Positions 40,268-52,963 of a stretch of DNA of 64,000 nucleotides are shown here, piece after piece. A program made the translations under genes and the position numbers. The notes under the pieces were generated by a model that saw only the letters and a list, made by a program, of their open reading frames with translations, had not been told where the DNA came from and did not search any database. The DNA is taken from the NCBI RefSeq assembly GCF_018494085.1, contig NZ_JABBFP010000003.1:186001-250000 (forward strand), in the 5' to 3' direction. The first letter of the stretch is position 1. Every line of letters begins with the position of its first letter. This stretch comes from Rosenbergiella collisarenosi. GTDB taxonomy: Bacteria > Pseudomonadota > Gammaproteobacteria > Enterobacterales > Enterobacteriaceae.

Positions 40268-41668
40268 TTACCCCTCCCCCTGATTAAAGTAGTCAGGTTG
40301 CTGTGCTGGCGGCTCTGATTTCAGCGTAATAGTATTAGAGGTCACCCGTTGATTCCCATTATCGACGGTTACCGCTAGATGGTACTCATTTTTCGCGCCA
40401 GGCGTATCGTTCCAAGGTGGTAATATAATCGTCCACCCCGTCAATTGTTGGGGATTACTCGGTGGCGTTAAACTAAGTTCTCGCGTATCACCTTGCCAGA
40501 CCACCTGTTTAATTGCCTTATTAGGCGTGGCCTGTATCACAAGGTTAATCGAATCACCGGCATTTAATTGCCATGGCGGTGTTGCCAGGTAAACAGTAAA
40601 ACGTTGGCGTTTACGGTAGCTCATTACTGGTAAATTATTACGCGTGACGACATCATAACGACTGCCAAATAATGAGCGGGCATCAGCCACCGCATAAGGC
40701 GATAACTGTTGAGCGAGAGACTGGCCAAAATGATAGTTAAGGTTGAGTCCAAATACGTCTTGGCTCTCTCCGCCTGAACCTTCTTTATGTGAAGCCGATA
40801 CCGTCACCAATGGGACTGGCGTATAGGTAACCCCTACCGACATGCTACGGGGGTTGTTATAGTAATTACCGTCATTGAAAATATCGATCCCATCGCCAAG
40901 ATATTGTTGCCAAGAAAGCGTGACACCCAGTTGTTGATAGAAGGGTAAATAACCTTGGCTAGTAATATCATAACCGCGAGCCATACGCTGCGCTTGATTC
41001 GCCGTCGTATTACGCCAACCGGAGAGCGGCGTATAGTAATTGGCTGAGAAGCGCAAAAAATGGCTCCACAGTTCGGTACCTACCGAGCCGCGTTGCTGAT
41101 CATTGGTAAAGAGGTGGTCCAAAAAGGCGTTATAACCAAATAGCCAGCGGTCGTTAGAAAAGCGCTGCCCCACCCCTGCGCTCCCGACCGTTCCTAGCGT
41201 GCTCTCGTTAACGGAGAGTTGGCTGAAAGTGAGGCGATGACCATTATCGAGTAGCGGAGTAAATAGCGAGCCTGTCGAACCGGTAAATTTACCCTCCATA
41301 TCCACGTTTAGGTTTAAATTAGCCTGACCTAGGGGGGAAAGAAGATGCTCGCCAGTATTATCGACTTTCTCAGTGAGTTTATCGCGCACGCGATTGAACG
41401 CCCACTCACTCGCACTGCGGCCAGTACTTGTCGTGTCATCGGTGCTCTGTAATGACTTACCTAAGCTCGTCGCGATATCAGTGAGTCGCTGATCGACCGG
41501 GTTACCTGACGATTGTGCAGATCCCAAATCGGGGAGAGTACTGGCGTAAGAGGGACTCGACGCATCAGGATGAAGCATGCTACCCTTTGCATTGAGCACC
41601 ACCAGTGACGGAGAAAGCACGGCAACTACCGTGATTAAAGATGTAAAATTACGCTTTGAATCTAACAA
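40268..41668 (-). CDS. ychO: invasin/intimin-like inverse autotransporter YchO
   Basis: A 466-residue outer-membrane protein. After the N-terminal export region comes the inverse-autotransporter beta-barrel (roughly residues 100-330; DNGHRLTFSQLSVNES, WLFGYNAFLDHLF, GYDITSQGYLPFYQQLG are typical of intimin/invasin barrels), then a single C-terminal Ig-like domain (residues ~350-455). Such short members carry only one exposed domain. Length and position near chaC/chaA match E. coli YchO (463-464), whose role in adhesion is weakly defined. The start of the signal peptide is uncertain. Confidence 0.88.
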   Translation of the reverse strand: MLDSKRNFTSLITVVAVLSPSLVVLNAKGSMLHPDASSPSYASTLPDLGSAQSSGNPVDQRLTDIATSLGKSLQSTDDTTSTGRSASEWAFNRVRDKLTEKVDNTGEHLLSPLGQANLNLNVDMEGKFTGSTGSLFTPLLDNGHRLTFSQLSVNESTLGTVGSAGVGQRFSNDRWLFGYNAFLDHLFTNDQQRGSVGTELWSHFLRFSANYYTPLSGWRNTTANQAQRMARGYDITSQGYLPFYQQLGVTLSWQQYLGDGIDIFNDGNYYNNPRSMSVGVTYTPVPLVTVSASHKEGSGGESQDVFGLNLNYHFGQSLAQQLSPYAVADARSLFGSRYDVVTRNNLPVMSYRKRQRFTVYLATPPWQLNAGDSINLVIQATPNKAIKQVVWQGDTRELSLTPPSNPQQLTGWTIILPPWNDTPGAKNEYHLAVTVDNGNQRVTSNTITLKSEPPAQQPDYFNQGEG

Positions 41669-41769
41669 TATAAGTATCCCCTCTTTGGCTATCGCTCCTC
41701 GATCAGCTCCTTAAGTATATAAGTTGAGATGTGTATCACAATATCGTCGTATTCCGAAGTTTTGCTTTT

Positions 41770-42429
41770 CTATTCGCGCGATAACTTTACGAGTTGCTCG
41801 GTTAGGGCGAGCATGCTGGGCTCCTCGATCCCGAAGCGTTGTAACGTCGCCATCATCTCTTCGAAATAAGAGAGGTTTTTACCTAGGGGCCCCTTAGCTG
41901 CTGTAATAACCTTCGCTTTATGGGTAAGGCATTCGTTCGCGCAAAATAGCGTATGCTCAGTATTCGCAACGAAGACTAGTGCATCGACAGTTCGCCCACT
42001 TTCCAAGGTTAAGGTTTGCCACAGTGGTCGATAACAGCCCGTTATCATCTCTCTCTTCCAGAGTAGAGCCAGCTCAGCCTCCCAACTATCGCAGCTCAGT
42101 TTAAAAGCACGCCCTACTGTATGACCGCCTTCCACCAGCGCCAGCATACGACCGGGGTTAGCCGAGGTCCCTCTTCCCGCCACTAATGTGAGACAGAAGT
42201 CTCTCGACCAGCCCGCTAAGTAGGCAGTTTCCACTTGATCGTAGTCTAATAACGGGTTCCACATCAACGATCCATAACCGAAAATCCATAACGGCCCTGA
42301 ACTCGGTTTACGGGCAAGAAAATCTTGCAGTGAAGCCGCTCGTTGCTCAGCCGATAGCACTAAGCATTCCTCTATCGGTCCAAACGACGATTGGCAATCA
42401 GCGTTTTTCAAGAACTCTCGGGTTAACAC
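41770..42429 (-). CDS. chaC: glutathione-specific gamma-glutamylcyclotransferase ChaC
   Basis: A 219-residue cytoplasmic enzyme that degrades glutathione to 5-oxoproline and Cys-Gly. The substrate loop FGYGSLMWNP near residue 50 is the family signature; the catalytic Glu is expected in the central part (SCDSWEAELALLWKREM). Here it is divergent from chaA rather than downstream of it, and chaB is absent. Confidence 0.9.
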   Translation of the reverse strand: MLTREFLKNADCQSSFGPIEECLVLSAEQRAASLQDFLARKPSSGPLWIFGYGSLMWNPLLDYDQVETAYLAGWSRDFCLTLVAGRGTSANPGRMLALVEGGHTVGRAFKLSCDSWEAELALLWKREMITGCYRPLWQTLTLESGRTVDALVFVANTEHTLFCANECLTHKAKVITAAKGPLGKNLSYFEEMMATLQRFGIEEPSMLALTEQLVKLSRE

Positions 42430-42849
42430 AAAAACTCCCAGTGGTTAATCATTACTCGACTATCATGACAAAGTCACCTTAAGGTGGAAAGCCTATAATG
42501 TTAAATTTCAGCAAATAATCGTTTCGTAATAAAAAAGAAACTTGTTCATTAAACGACCTAAAGGTGATTATTGGCACACTGGAACTTAATTCACTCTTAA
42601 CCCCGTATAACTGTAGGTTATCAATTTAAAATGAGGTAACAAAAACACAGATATGTGCTAAAATAAATTAATTTAATCCTTTATAATCATATTGTTGTGA
42701 TGATAAATTTACTTTTTGGTATTAAACCGGAGAGTAAAGCAAAGTAAAACAAAGTGATCAGGATTAATTATTTGCTATAGTTAAGGTTAACCCTTAGTAG
42801 AAATACTCATGGGTAAAGTGTAAAGCCGCCCACATCATAAGGAGATCTG
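42430..42849. other. chaC-chaA divergent intergenic region
   Basis: A 420-base, A/T-rich gap where two divergent promoters are expected. TATAAT at 42682-42687 is the best -10 but has no good -35. An imperfect short repeat (AAAGC-AAAGT-AAAAC-AAAGTG, 42738-42756) and TAAGG/CCTTA at 42782-42796 are visible. No gene or RNA is supported. Confidence 0.5.
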
Positions 42850-43941
42850 ATGCCAGCTACCGAAAAGACTCGTCATAAGGAATTTAGCCTAGCGCTACCT
42901 ATTCTCGCCATCGGTTTATTAATAGGATTTGGACAACCGGAGGGGCTATTATTGACCACCGGCATGAACATCATCGCGCTCGTTGCTATCTTATCTAGTG
43001 CCTTCAGTGTCGTTCGCCACGCAGATGTGCTGGCCCATCGCTTGGGAGAGCCCTATGGCTCACTGGTTCTTACTCTCTCCGTCGTTATCTTAGAAGTAAG
43101 CTTAATCTCAGCGCTAATGGCCACCGGCGGTGCAGAGCCGACTTTAATGCGTGACACGCTCTATTCCATTATCATGATTGTGATCGGGGGCTTAGTGGGT
43201 TTTGCTTTGCTACTAGGGGGAGGCAAATTTGCTACACAATATGTCAATCTGGCGGGTGTAAAACAGTATCTGATCGCAATCTTTCCTCTCGCAGTACTCG
43301 TATTGATTTTTCCAAATGCACTCCCTGGCGGAAACTTTACTACCGGTCAGGCTCTCCTTATCGCTGCCCTATCCGCAGTCATGTATGGGGTCTTCTTGTT
43401 AATACAGACTAAAACCCATCAAAGTCTGTTCGTGTACGAACACGAAGACGATAGTGACGATGGTGACCCCCACCATGGCAAACCTTCCGCACATAGCAGC
43501 GGCTGGCACAGTGTCTGGCTGGTGATTCATCTGATCGCCGTTATTAGCGTGACAAAACTTAATGCTCCGGTTTTGGAAAACTTACTTCACGCCCTCCATG
43601 CCCCACAACAATTTACTGGCTTCCTAATCGCCTTACTGATCCTCTCGCCTGAAGGCTTGGGGGCAATTAAAGCGGTCCTGGCAAATCAGGTGCAGCGTGC
43701 CATGAACCTATTTTTTGGCTCGGTGATTGCGACAATCTCGTTGACGGTACCCGTGATTACTATCCTCGCGACGCTGACTGGTAGTGAACTGCATTTTGGA
43801 CTGGATGCTCCACAGATGGTCGTTTTGGCGAGCGTATTAATCCTCAGCCAGATATCGTTCTCAACGGGGAGAACCAACGTCCTCAATGGCGTAGCGCACT
43901 TAGTACTGTTTGTCGCCTATTTAATGACGGTCATGCTTTGA
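42850..43941 (+). CDS. chaA: sodium(calcium)/proton antiporter ChaA
   Basis: A 363-residue inner-membrane CaCA-family exchanger with about ten spans. The alpha repeats are seen in GEPYGSLVLTLSVVILEVSLI and in ALLILSPEGLGAIKAVLANQVQRAMNLFFGS, each with the conserved acidic residue. A long acidic/histidine loop (YEHEDDSDDGDPHHGK) splits the halves, typical for cation sensing. E. coli ChaA exports Na+, K+ and Ca2+ at alkaline pH. AAGGAG precedes the ATG. Confidence 0.95.
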   Translation: MPATEKTRHKEFSLALPILAIGLLIGFGQPEGLLLTTGMNIIALVAILSSAFSVVRHADVLAHRLGEPYGSLVLTLSVVILEVSLISALMATGGAEPTLMRDTLYSIIMIVIGGLVGFALLLGGGKFATQYVNLAGVKQYLIAIFPLAVLVLIFPNALPGGNFTTGQALLIAALSAVMYGVFLLIQTKTHQSLFVYEHEDDSDDGDPHHGKPSAHSSGWHSVWLVIHLIAVISVTKLNAPVLENLLHALHAPQQFTGFLIALLILSPEGLGAIKAVLANQVQRAMNLFFGSVIATISLTVPVITILATLTGSELHFGLDAPQMVVLASVLILSQISFSTGRTNVLNGVAHLVLFVAYLMTVML

Positions 43942-43997
43942 TCTGTCCAGCAAGAAGTGAACTCTCTCGATGAGTTTGAAGGGAATATAGTTAAATA

Positions 43998-44024
43998 AAA
44001 AAGGGCCTATTCAGGCCCTTTTTT
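43998..44024. terminator. bidirectional terminator between chaA and kdsA
   Basis: Stem AAGGGCCT / AGGCCCTT with loop ATTC and A and T runs on both flanks. It can serve both convergent genes. Confidence 0.92.
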
Positions 44025-44025
44025 A

Positions 44026-44913
<888 letters not shown>

Positions 44914-44916
44914 TCA

Positions 44917-45714
44917 CTAGTGCAAAGTGAACGATTTATATTCAATCGTGTGCATCTGTATTTTGATCATCTCACTGACCGGATCTTCCGGGCACTGCTC
45001 GACAAAATACGCCAGGTCAGTCAGCGCAATGTGCTCGCATTCCAGTTGGGCATAAATAAGACCACGGTCGCGGATTTCATAAGGATCATCGGGGTCGAGC
45101 GCGACGAGTACTTTGCTGATTTGTAACGCCAACTCCATCTGGTTCTCTTCCATTAACGAAACCTTGAGCGTTTCGAGAAGTTTACGGATAACCTCTTCAG
45201 GGCTAGCCGGCTCTAAATCGACATCGTCGATCCCCGAGGTAGGCCCGATGGTACCCTTTACCCAAACGTCCAGGGTATGCTCGTCGAGTGTATCGCCGTT
45301 AAAAGGATTGATCAGCCACATCTCACCATCGACCCAGTCGGCACGCAGAATAAGCTGGGTGGGAAAGATGACCGGAAAAAGAGGCAGATCGAGATGTTCA
45401 CTGAGATAGAGTAAAATAGCACCCAGTGAGACCGCACTCCCGCGGCGATGCTTGAGAACATTATCTAGCCAAAGCGCCTCGGAAAGACGATATACCCCAC
45501 CGATACTGGCGAATCCCCACTTTTTAAAGAAGAGCTCGAGTAAACGCTCCAGTCTCATATCGGGATTAGATTCGCAGGCTATATAGCTTTTTGCTTCAAC
45601 CAGCAACGAGGCGAGTTGATCACGTACCCATGATTCTGAAAAGTCTTCGCGGACTTGCACTGTTAGAGCAATCATCGCTTCAGACAACGAACGCTGTGTA
45701 TCTATGGGAGCCAT
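44917..45714 (-). CDS. sirB1: SirB1/YchA family protein (transglutaminase-like fold with TPR)
   Basis: A 265-residue cytoplasmic protein. The middle (residues ~85-130) holds the transglutaminase-like half GSAVSLGAILLYLSEHLDLPLFPVIFPTQLILRAD, and the C-terminal part contains TPR-like helices (LALQISKVLVALDPDDPYEIRDRG). The start at 45714 (MAPIDTQRS) is chosen by GGGAG upstream; the frame is open 12 codons more. Function is unknown; despite the name the link to SirA control is weak. sirB2, which separates it from prmC in E. coli, is missing. Confidence 0.9.
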   Translation of the reverse strand: MAPIDTQRSLSEAMIALTVQVREDFSESWVRDQLASLLVEAKSYIACESNPDMRLERLLELFFKKWGFASIGGVYRLSEALWLDNVLKHRRGSAVSLGAILLYLSEHLDLPLFPVIFPTQLILRADWVDGEMWLINPFNGDTLDEHTLDVWVKGTIGPTSGIDDVDLEPASPEEVIRKLLETLKVSLMEENQMELALQISKVLVALDPDDPYEIRDRGLIYAQLECEHIALTDLAYFVEQCPEDPVSEMIKIQMHTIEYKSFTLH

Positions 45715-45794
45715 AGTTTTCTCCCTGTGGGCAGAAAAGCAGAGAGGCAAAATGCTCTACTTTTTCGAAAAAGATTTTTGAAATAATTCATAGT

Positions 45795-46646
45795 TCACAA
45801 TAACGAGTTCGATATGTGAGAGAATTTACCATAAGTCACGCGTGGATTATTACCATAATCGTATCGCGTTGCGACAGAGTCGAATCCCGCTGCGACAAAA
45901 AGCGCTTGCACCGACAGGTGTTGCTGCCAGCCGTGCTCAACCAGTAGCCAACCTCCTGACGCTAACCACTGCGGCGCTTGCTCAATTATCAATCGCAGAT
46001 CGGCGAGTCCCTGTCCCTCAGCGACAAGCGCGCTGCGTGGCTCGAAATTGACATCGCCTTGAGTGAGATGCGGATCGTCAGCATCGATATAGGGAGGATT
46101 CGTGACAATCATTTGAAAGGTAGTGGCCGCAAGATCACCGAACCAGTTGCTACGTTGAAAGCGACAGTTGGCGATCTGCAGACGATCAGCATTACGCTGC
46201 GCCAAAGTCACAGCCTCGTCGATTCGGTCAACCCCGAGAAACTGACTCTCGGGCCGCTCACTTCCGAGCGCTAGCGCAATTGCACCGGTACCCGTCCCGA
46301 GATCCAATACCTTGACTGGCGTGGCAGGCAACAAGCTTAACGCCTGCTCCACCAAAACTTCAGTATCAGGACGTGGGATCAGGGTCGCCGGTGAAACTGC
46401 CAAGGGTAACGACCAAAATTCACGTTCGCCACAAAGGTAGGCAATAGGCTCACCCTGTTGACGTCGCGCCACTAACTCGGCCAGTACGCCCTGCTGTTCA
46501 GCCGTCACCGCTACATCGTCAAAAGCAATTAGCCAGCTCCTAGGCTTCTGCAATACATGACCGAGGATTATCTCAGCATCACGTTTCGCGCTGTCGCTGT
46601 GCTGCAGTAAGGACTGTGCTTCGCGCAGCCAGTGACGGATCTGCAT
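45795..46646 (-). CDS. prmC: peptide chain release factor N5-glutamine methyltransferase
   Basis: Methylates the Gln of the GGQ loop of release factors RF1 and RF2. The 283 residues show the SAM site VLDLGTGTGAIALALGSERP and the catalytic NPPY motif (IVTNPPYI). It overlaps prfA, encoding its substrate, by one base. Confidence 0.97.
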   Translation of the reverse strand: MQIRHWLREAQSLLQHSDSAKRDAEIILGHVLQKPRSWLIAFDDVAVTAEQQGVLAELVARRQQGEPIAYLCGEREFWSLPLAVSPATLIPRPDTEVLVEQALSLLPATPVKVLDLGTGTGAIALALGSERPESQFLGVDRIDEAVTLAQRNADRLQIANCRFQRSNWFGDLAATTFQMIVTNPPYIDADDPHLTQGDVNFEPRSALVAEGQGLADLRLIIEQAPQWLASGGWLLVEHGWQQHLSVQALFVAAGFDSVATRYDYGNNPRVTYGKFSHISNSLL

Positions 46647-47728
46647 TACTCTTGGCCTGCTAGGGCCGCAAGCTGGTCTGCCTGATATTCTTGAACGACG
46701 GGTTCAATCAGGCTTTCGAGTTTACCCTGCATTGTCTCATCTAACCGATAGATCGTCAGGTTGATACGGTGATCCGTAATACGCCCTTGCGGGAAATTGT
46801 AGGTTCTAATACGGTCAGAACGATCACCGCTGCCTAACAAGTTACGACGGGTAGACGCTTCAGCCTCATGACGTTTCGCCATTTCGGCGGCGTGTATTCT
46901 CGCGCCAAGTACAGAGAGCGCCTTAGCCTTATTCTTATGCTGCGAACGTTCGTCCTGACACTCCACCACAATCCCGGTCGGTAAGTGGGTGATCCGAATG
47001 GCGGAATCAGTGGTGTTGACGTGCTGTCCCCCTGCTCCGGAAGAGCGGAAGGTATCGATTTTCAGATCTGACGGATTAATATCGGGCAGTTCGGCCTCCG
47101 GGATCTCGGGCATCACGGCGACGGTACAGGCCGACGTATGAATACGTCCTTGGGATTCAGTTTCGGGAACGCGCTGTACGCGATGTCCACCCGATTCGAA
47201 CTTCATGCGGCCGTAAACGCCTGCCCCTTCAATCCTTGCGATAACCTCTTTGTAACCCCCATGTTCGCCCTCATTCGCGCTGACAATCTCAACACGCCAG
47301 CGATTCGCCTCGGCGTAGCGGCTATACATTCTAAATAGGTCGCCCGCAAACAGCGCGGCTTCATCGCCACCCGTTCCCGCGCGGACTTCGACAAAACAGG
47401 AGCGCTCATCGTCGGGATCTTTAGGGAGGAGCAAGACTTGTAAAGACTGTTCGAGGACTTCGTTCTGTGCCTTAGCCTCTTTCAACTCTTCCGCGGCCAT
47501 CTCACGCATCTCTGGATCAGCCAGCATTTCGTTGGCGGTCTCAATGTCTTCTTGTACCTGACTCCATTGGCGGAAACACTGCGTGACATCCGTCAGCTGA
47601 GCATATTCTCGAGAAAGCGCCCGAAAGCGTTCTTGGTCAGCAATAACGCCGGCATCACCGAGCATTACTTCAACTTCTTCATGACGTTCCTGTAAGGCTT
47701 CAAGTTTGGCAACAATAGAAGATTTCAT
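46646..47728 (-). CDS. prfA: peptide chain release factor 1
   Basis: Reads UAG and UAA and triggers release; 360 residues as in E. coli. The stop-recognition loop has PET (in [12 protein letters not shown]) where E. coli has PAT, both within the PxT family pattern, and the GGQ loop is GAGGQHVN. It lies between hemA and prmC in the conserved operon. Confidence 0.98.
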   Translation of the reverse strand: MKSSIVAKLEALQERHEEVEVMLGDAGVIADQERFRALSREYAQLTDVTQCFRQWSQVQEDIETANEMLADPEMREMAAEELKEAKAQNEVLEQSLQVLLLPKDPDDERSCFVEVRAGTGGDEAALFAGDLFRMYSRYAEANRWRVEIVSANEGEHGGYKEVIARIEGAGVYGRMKFESGGHRVQRVPETESQGRIHTSACTVAVMPEIPEAELPDINPSDLKIDTFRSSGAGGQHVNTTDSAIRITHLPTGIVVECQDERSQHKNKAKALSVLGARIHAAEMAKRHEAEASTRRNLLGSGDRSDRIRTYNFPQGRITDHRINLTIYRLDETMQGKLESLIEPVVQEYQADQLAALAGQE

Positions 47729-47771
47729 GTATGAATTATTTATCCAATAACAAAAGGGGAAACAACCCGGC

Positions 47772-49028
47772 CTAACTTAGGCCGAGGCTATCACGCAGGA
47801 TTTGTAAACGTTCAGCATCGCCTTCACGCGCAGCTTGCTGGAGAGATTTAGTCGGTGAGTGGATCAGGCGGTTGGTGAGTTTATGAGCCATTTCTTGCAT
47901 GACTTTCTGGGGATCCTGTCCTTGCGACAGTGCGGCGAGTGCGCGTTGCGTTAACTCTTCACGAATATCTTCCGCTTGATGGCGATAGTCGCGGATAACA
48001 TCGACCGCATTTTGTGCGCGCAGCCAAGCCATAAACTCGCCACTTTCTTCGACAACTATAGTTTCTGCCTCAACGGCAGCGGCTTCACGCTGCGCCATAT
48101 TGTGTTGAATAATGGTTTGTAAGTCATCGACGGTATAAAGATAGGTCGAGTCGAGCTTACCCACTTCAGGTTCAACGTCGCGCGGTACCGCGATGTCAAC
48201 AATCAACATGGGCTGATGACGCCTCTGCTTCAACGCCCGTTCAACCATGCCTTTACCGATAACGGGTAGCGGACTGGCCGTTGACGAAATAATAATATCG
48301 GCCGAGGCGATCTTTTCGGGTAACGAGGCAAAATCGACGACTTCGGCATTTACCTCGTCGGCTAAGCGTTCAGCTCGCTCGCGTGTACGGTTAGTAATCA
48401 TTAGACGCTTAACTTGGTGCTCGCGCAAATGGCGGGCGACCAGCTCAATGGTTTCGCCCGCGCCAACCAGCATAACCGTCACTTGTTTGAGTGATTCAAA
48501 AATTTGCCGGGCGAGCGTACAGGCCGCAAATGCCACCGATACCGCACTACTGCCAATGTCGGTTTCGGTACGTACGCGTTTCGCTACCGAGAACGTTTTT
48601 TGAAACATTCGCTCTAATTCGCCATTGATAACATGGCCGCGCTGCGATTCTGCGTAGGCTTTCTTGACTTGTCCAAGTATTTGCGGTTCACCTAGAACCA
48701 GAGAATCGAGGCCACTTGCGACCCGCATTAGATGGCTGACCGCGGCATTATTATGATGCCAATACAGGCTGTTAAGCACGTCGGTTTCATCGAGATGATG
48801 GTAATTACATAACCAATTAATCAGCTGCTGCTGGATGTCCTGCTGCTCGTCGACACTCAGGTAGAGTTCCGTACGATTACAGGTGGAAAGCACCACGCCA
48901 CTATGAATAGAGGGCTGCGATAAGAGACTCTCTAACGCGTTATCTAAGATATCAGGGCCAAACGCCACCCGTTCGCGGAGCGCGACAGGAGCAGTTTTGT
49001 GATTTATTCCGAGTGCTAGCAGCGTCAT
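47772..49028 (-). CDS. hemA: glutamyl-tRNA reductase
   Basis: First enzyme of the C5 haem pathway: reduces Glu-tRNA to glutamate-1-semialdehyde with NADPH. The 418 residues contain the catalytic Cys in STCNRTELY near residue 50, [12 protein letters not shown], and the Rossmann segment [17 protein letters not shown]. It heads the leftward operon and is divergent from lolB. Confidence 0.98.
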   Translation of the reverse strand: MTLLALGINHKTAPVALRERVAFGPDILDNALESLLSQPSIHSGVVLSTCNRTELYLSVDEQQDIQQQLINWLCNYHHLDETDVLNSLYWHHNNAAVSHLMRVASGLDSLVLGEPQILGQVKKAYAESQRGHVINGELERMFQKTFSVAKRVRTETDIGSSAVSVAFAACTLARQIFESLKQVTVMLVGAGETIELVARHLREHQVKRLMITNRTRERAERLADEVNAEVVDFASLPEKIASADIIISSTASPLPVIGKGMVERALKQRRHQPMLIVDIAVPRDVEPEVGKLDSTYLYTVDDLQTIIQHNMAQREAAAVEAETIVVEESGEFMAWLRAQNAVDVIRDYRHQAEDIREELTQRALAALSQGQDPQKVMQEMAHKLTNRLIHSPTKSLQQAAREGDAERLQILRDSLGLS

Positions 49029-49221
49029 AATAATGTGCTTAATTTACCCTACAAACCTTACAGGCATTTTTGTGCGGCCATTCTACAAGATGCAACCTGT
49101 CATGAAAAGCCATACAAAAGATAAGTGTGTAATAAGATTCTTTTCTGGCATGTGTTATGCTCAATATAGCATTGATCGTTAAAGTCCGCCGTCACAGACG
49201 GCCACTCTCAAGGAGAAAAGC

Positions 49222-49851
49222 GTGCGAGTTATCCCTGCAAATCGTTCCAGCATCGTTATTCCAGCCATTGCTCTGCTGTTAAGTGCATGCGTCTCTCAGC
49301 AAACACCTAAAGGCCCTTCTACCAGTCCTGATTCGGCTCAGTGGAAACAGCACCAAGCGCAAGTGACTGGCGTAACGCATTTTGAAACCCGCGGCGCTTT
49401 CGCCTACCTCTCTGACAAACAAAAAGTCTATGCGCGCTTTAACTGGCAACAGCAAGCGGCTGACCGCTACCGACTGCTCCTAACCAGCCCTATCGGCAGC
49501 ACTGAGTTACAACTCGACCAGCAGGGAAATACCGTGCAACTGGTAGACAGTAAAGGTCAACGGTATATGAGCCACGATGCTCAATCGATGATCACCAAGT
49601 TGACAGGTATGCAGATCCCTCTTGATAACCTTCGCCAATGGATGTTAGGCCTTCCCGGCAATGCCGACCACTTTACCCTGAACGACCGCTACCAACTGCA
49701 AAGCGCTGATTATACGCAGCAAGGCGTGACCTGGCATGTGACCATCACGAGTTACAATAACGAGGTTTCCCCAGCCTTACCGGCGAACGTAGAGCTGACC
49801 ACCGAAGGTCAACGTATCAAGCTCCGTATGGATAGCTGGAAGACACAATAA
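49222..49851 (+). CDS. lolB: outer-membrane lipoprotein receptor LolB
   Basis: Accepts lipoproteins from LolA and inserts them in the outer membrane. The 209-residue product starts with GTG (AAGGAG six bases upstream), has a lipoprotein signal with LLLSAC, and shows the LolB barrel segments [22 protein letters not shown] and [19 protein letters not shown]. It overlaps ispE by one base, as in E. coli. Confidence 0.96.
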   Translation: MRVIPANRSSIVIPAIALLLSACVSQQTPKGPSTSPDSAQWKQHQAQVTGVTHFETRGAFAYLSDKQKVYARFNWQQQAADRYRLLLTSPIGSTELQLDQQGNTVQLVDSKGQRYMSHDAQSMITKLTGMQIPLDNLRQWMLGLPGNADHFTLNDRYQLQSADYTQQGVTWHVTITSYNNEVSPALPANVELTTEGQRIKLRMDSWKTQ

Positions 49852-50702
49852 TGCACCACTGGCCCTCCCCTGGAAAACTGAACTTATTCTTATATATTAC
49901 TGGCCAGCGCGATGATGGTTACCACTGTTTGCAGACCCTGTTCCAATTTATTGATTACGGAGATGCGCTGACGTTTACCGTGGATCAGAACAACTATATT
50001 ACGCTACAGAACGCTATCGATAATGTCGCGTGTGAAGAGAACCTGATATTCCGTGCGGCCTCCCTGTTAAAACATCATGCCGTCGATGATGGCAAAGGTG
50101 CTGCCAACCTAGGTGTGACTATCGGAATCGATAAGAAACTCCCCATGGGTGGGGGGCTAGGCGGCGGTTCGTCCAATGCCGCGACCACGCTTATCGCGTT
50201 AAACCAGTTATGGTCGCTAGACTACAGTCCCCAACAACTTGCCGAATTTGGGTTAACGCTCGGGGCTGATGTACCGATCTTTATTCATGGCCATGCGGCG
50301 CTAGCCGAAGGCATTGGCGAGCAACTGACGCCCGTCGCCCCTGCAGAAAAGTGGTATCTTATTGCCCATCCAGGAGTAAGTATTCCAACGCCCGTTATTT
50401 TTAACGATCCGGATCTTACCCGTGACACGGCAGTACGCAATATCACGGCGCTAATGGATTCTCCTTGGAGTAACGATTGCGAGGCGATCGCAAGAAAACG
50501 TTTTCGTAAGGTTGATGAATTGCTCAACTGGCTGCTAGAATACGCTCCGTCAAGACTGACGGGCACTGGCGCTTGCGTGTTTGCTGAATTCGACAGTGAA
50601 GCTGCTGCTCGTCAAGTCCTAACTCTCACTCCATCTTGGATGACCTGTTTTGTTGCAAAAGGGGCAAATATCTCCCCGCTGCATCGGCAGATGCTGGAGT
50701 GA
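49851..50702 (+). CDS. ispE: 4-diphosphocytidyl-2-C-methyl-D-erythritol kinase
   Basis: GHMP kinase of the MEP isoprenoid pathway, 283 residues. The ATP loop [21 protein letters not shown] near residue 95 and the N-terminal [21 protein letters not shown] (catalytic Asp/His region) are typical. It is the second gene of lolB-ispE-prs. Confidence 0.97.
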   Translation: MHHWPSPGKLNLFLYITGQRDDGYHCLQTLFQFIDYGDALTFTVDQNNYITLQNAIDNVACEENLIFRAASLLKHHAVDDGKGAANLGVTIGIDKKLPMGGGLGGGSSNAATTLIALNQLWSLDYSPQQLAEFGLTLGADVPIFIHGHAALAEGIGEQLTPVAPAEKWYLIAHPGVSIPTPVIFNDPDLTRDTAVRNITALMDSPWSNDCEAIARKRFRKVDELLNWLLEYAPSRLTGTGACVFAEFDSEAAARQVLTLTPSWMTCFVAKGANISPLHRQMLE

Positions 50703-50769
50703 TTGACGGCGTGTAACAGGCTCACCTGTTCCAGAGTCTGTGCATGCTGTAACTCACCTATACCTGTGA

Positions 50770-50798
50770 GAATGCCCGATTAGCCGGGCATTCTTTGG
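50770..50798 (+). terminator. terminator or attenuator between ispE and prs
   Basis: Stem GAATGCCCG / CGGGCATTC with a six-base loop and TTT after it. It lies 24 bases before the prs start, so it may adjust read-through into prs. Confidence 0.7.
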
Positions 50799-50818
50799 AC
50801 CCAAAGCCTGAGGTTTAA

Positions 50819-51769
<951 letters not shown>

Positions 51770-51777
51770 TAGGTAGT

Positions 51778-51803
51778 AAAATGGGCCCGAGGGCCCATTT
51801 TGT
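51778..51803. terminator. bidirectional terminator between prs and ychH
   Basis: Perfect 11-base stem AAAATGGGCCC / GGGCCCATTTT with a two-base loop. Confidence 0.9.
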
Positions 51804-51810
51804 TTGCAGC

Positions 51811-52080
51811 CTACGAGTGACGGCGATGATGACGATGCTGTTGGTGAAAACGTAGAAGATAATATTTCTCACATACTTTTTCCCGTCCGCTAAGTTGTGC
51901 GCCCATCAGCCAGAAAAATGCCCCGAGAAAGATCCCCAGCACTGAACCCGTCGCCCAGCTATCGGTGAAAATCGATCCTTCTGCCTGACTCAGTAGTGCG
52001 ATTAATAAACTACTTACCGATAATACTAACCCTACTACCATCAAACCATTGCCTAATAATGACGTGTGCACGCGTTTCAT
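51811..52080 (-). CDS. ychH: stress-induced small membrane protein YchH
   Basis: Eighty-nine residues with two membrane spans (GLMVVGLVLSVSSLLIALL and SVLGIFLGAFFWLMGAQL) and a positively charged His/Arg tail (HQQHRHHRRHS). Length, topology and position between prs and pth match E. coli YchH, linked to stress and biofilm in published work. E. coli also has dauA near here, absent in this window. Confidence 0.88.
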   Translation of the reverse strand: MKRVHTSLLGNGLMVVGLVLSVSSLLIALLSQAEGSIFTDSWATGSVLGIFLGAFFWLMGAQLSGREKVCEKYYLLRFHQQHRHHRRHS

Positions 52081-52277
52081 TATTTACTCCTTGTCCGGCT
52101 CTTACATTAATTGACAAAAGTTTAAGCGTTAGCCTGACAATTATCTTTAACCTAGATCACAGTCTACGAATTTTTAACTTTTTGTGCGGCGTAAGAGTGA
52201 CGCGATAAGGTAATGTTTTTGAACTTAACTCTCCCCTTGCAGTACACTATGCTTTTGTCGCGCATAGGATTATCTCA

Positions 52278-52865
52278 GTGAGTACCCTTAAATTAATTGT
52301 TGGCTTAGCGAATCCCGGTACTGAGTATGCGGCAACCCGTCATAACGCTGGTGCCTGGTATACCGATTTACTGGCCGACCGATTTCGCCAACCCTTAAAA
52401 GAAGAAGCGAAATTCTTTGGTGCGACCGCGCGTCTTGCCATTGCCGGACAAGATATTCGTCTACTCGTCCCCTCTACTTTTATGAACCTTAGCGGTAAAG
52501 CCGTTGCGGCAATGGCGAATTTTTACCGTATTAACCCGGACGAAATCCTCGTTGCTCACGACGAGATGGATCTCCCTCCCGGCGTAGCAAAATTCAAGCA
52601 AGGCGGCGGTCACGGCGGCCACAACGGGCTGAAAGATATTATTAGTAAACTGGGTAATGTCGCCGATTTTCATCGTTTACGTATCGGTATCGGTCATCCG
52701 GGTGACCGTAATAAAGTTACCGGTTTCGTGTTGGGTAAACCCCCTCTCAGTGAACAGAAACTGATCGACGATGCTGTGGATGAAGCCGCTCGCTGTACCG
52801 AGGTGTGGCTAAAAGAGGATCGCTTACGTGCGATGAATCGTTTACACAGTTTTAAAGCGAGCTGA
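52278..52865 (+). CDS. pth: peptidyl-tRNA hydrolase
   Basis: Recycles peptidyl-tRNA, 195 residues. Catalytic His is in [10 protein letters not shown] near residue 20; other family sites are [23 protein letters not shown] and [12 protein letters not shown]. The GTG start is preceded by AGGAT and agrees with the usual N-terminus. It is followed by ychF as in E. coli. Confidence 0.97.
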   Translation: MSTLKLIVGLANPGTEYAATRHNAGAWYTDLLADRFRQPLKEEAKFFGATARLAIAGQDIRLLVPSTFMNLSGKAVAAMANFYRINPDEILVAHDEMDLPPGVAKFKQGGGHGGHNGLKDIISKLGNVADFHRLRIGIGHPGDRNKVTGFVLGKPPLSEQKLIDDAVDEAARCTEVWLKEDRLRAMNRLHSFKAS

Positions 52866-52963
52866 GGCCGCTGCCCTCTTCGTTAAATCTGTGTATAATG
52901 CGACAAATTTTCTGCTATTGAGCGCGCTGTCGCCTAGCATATAACGTAATAAGGTAGTTAAGC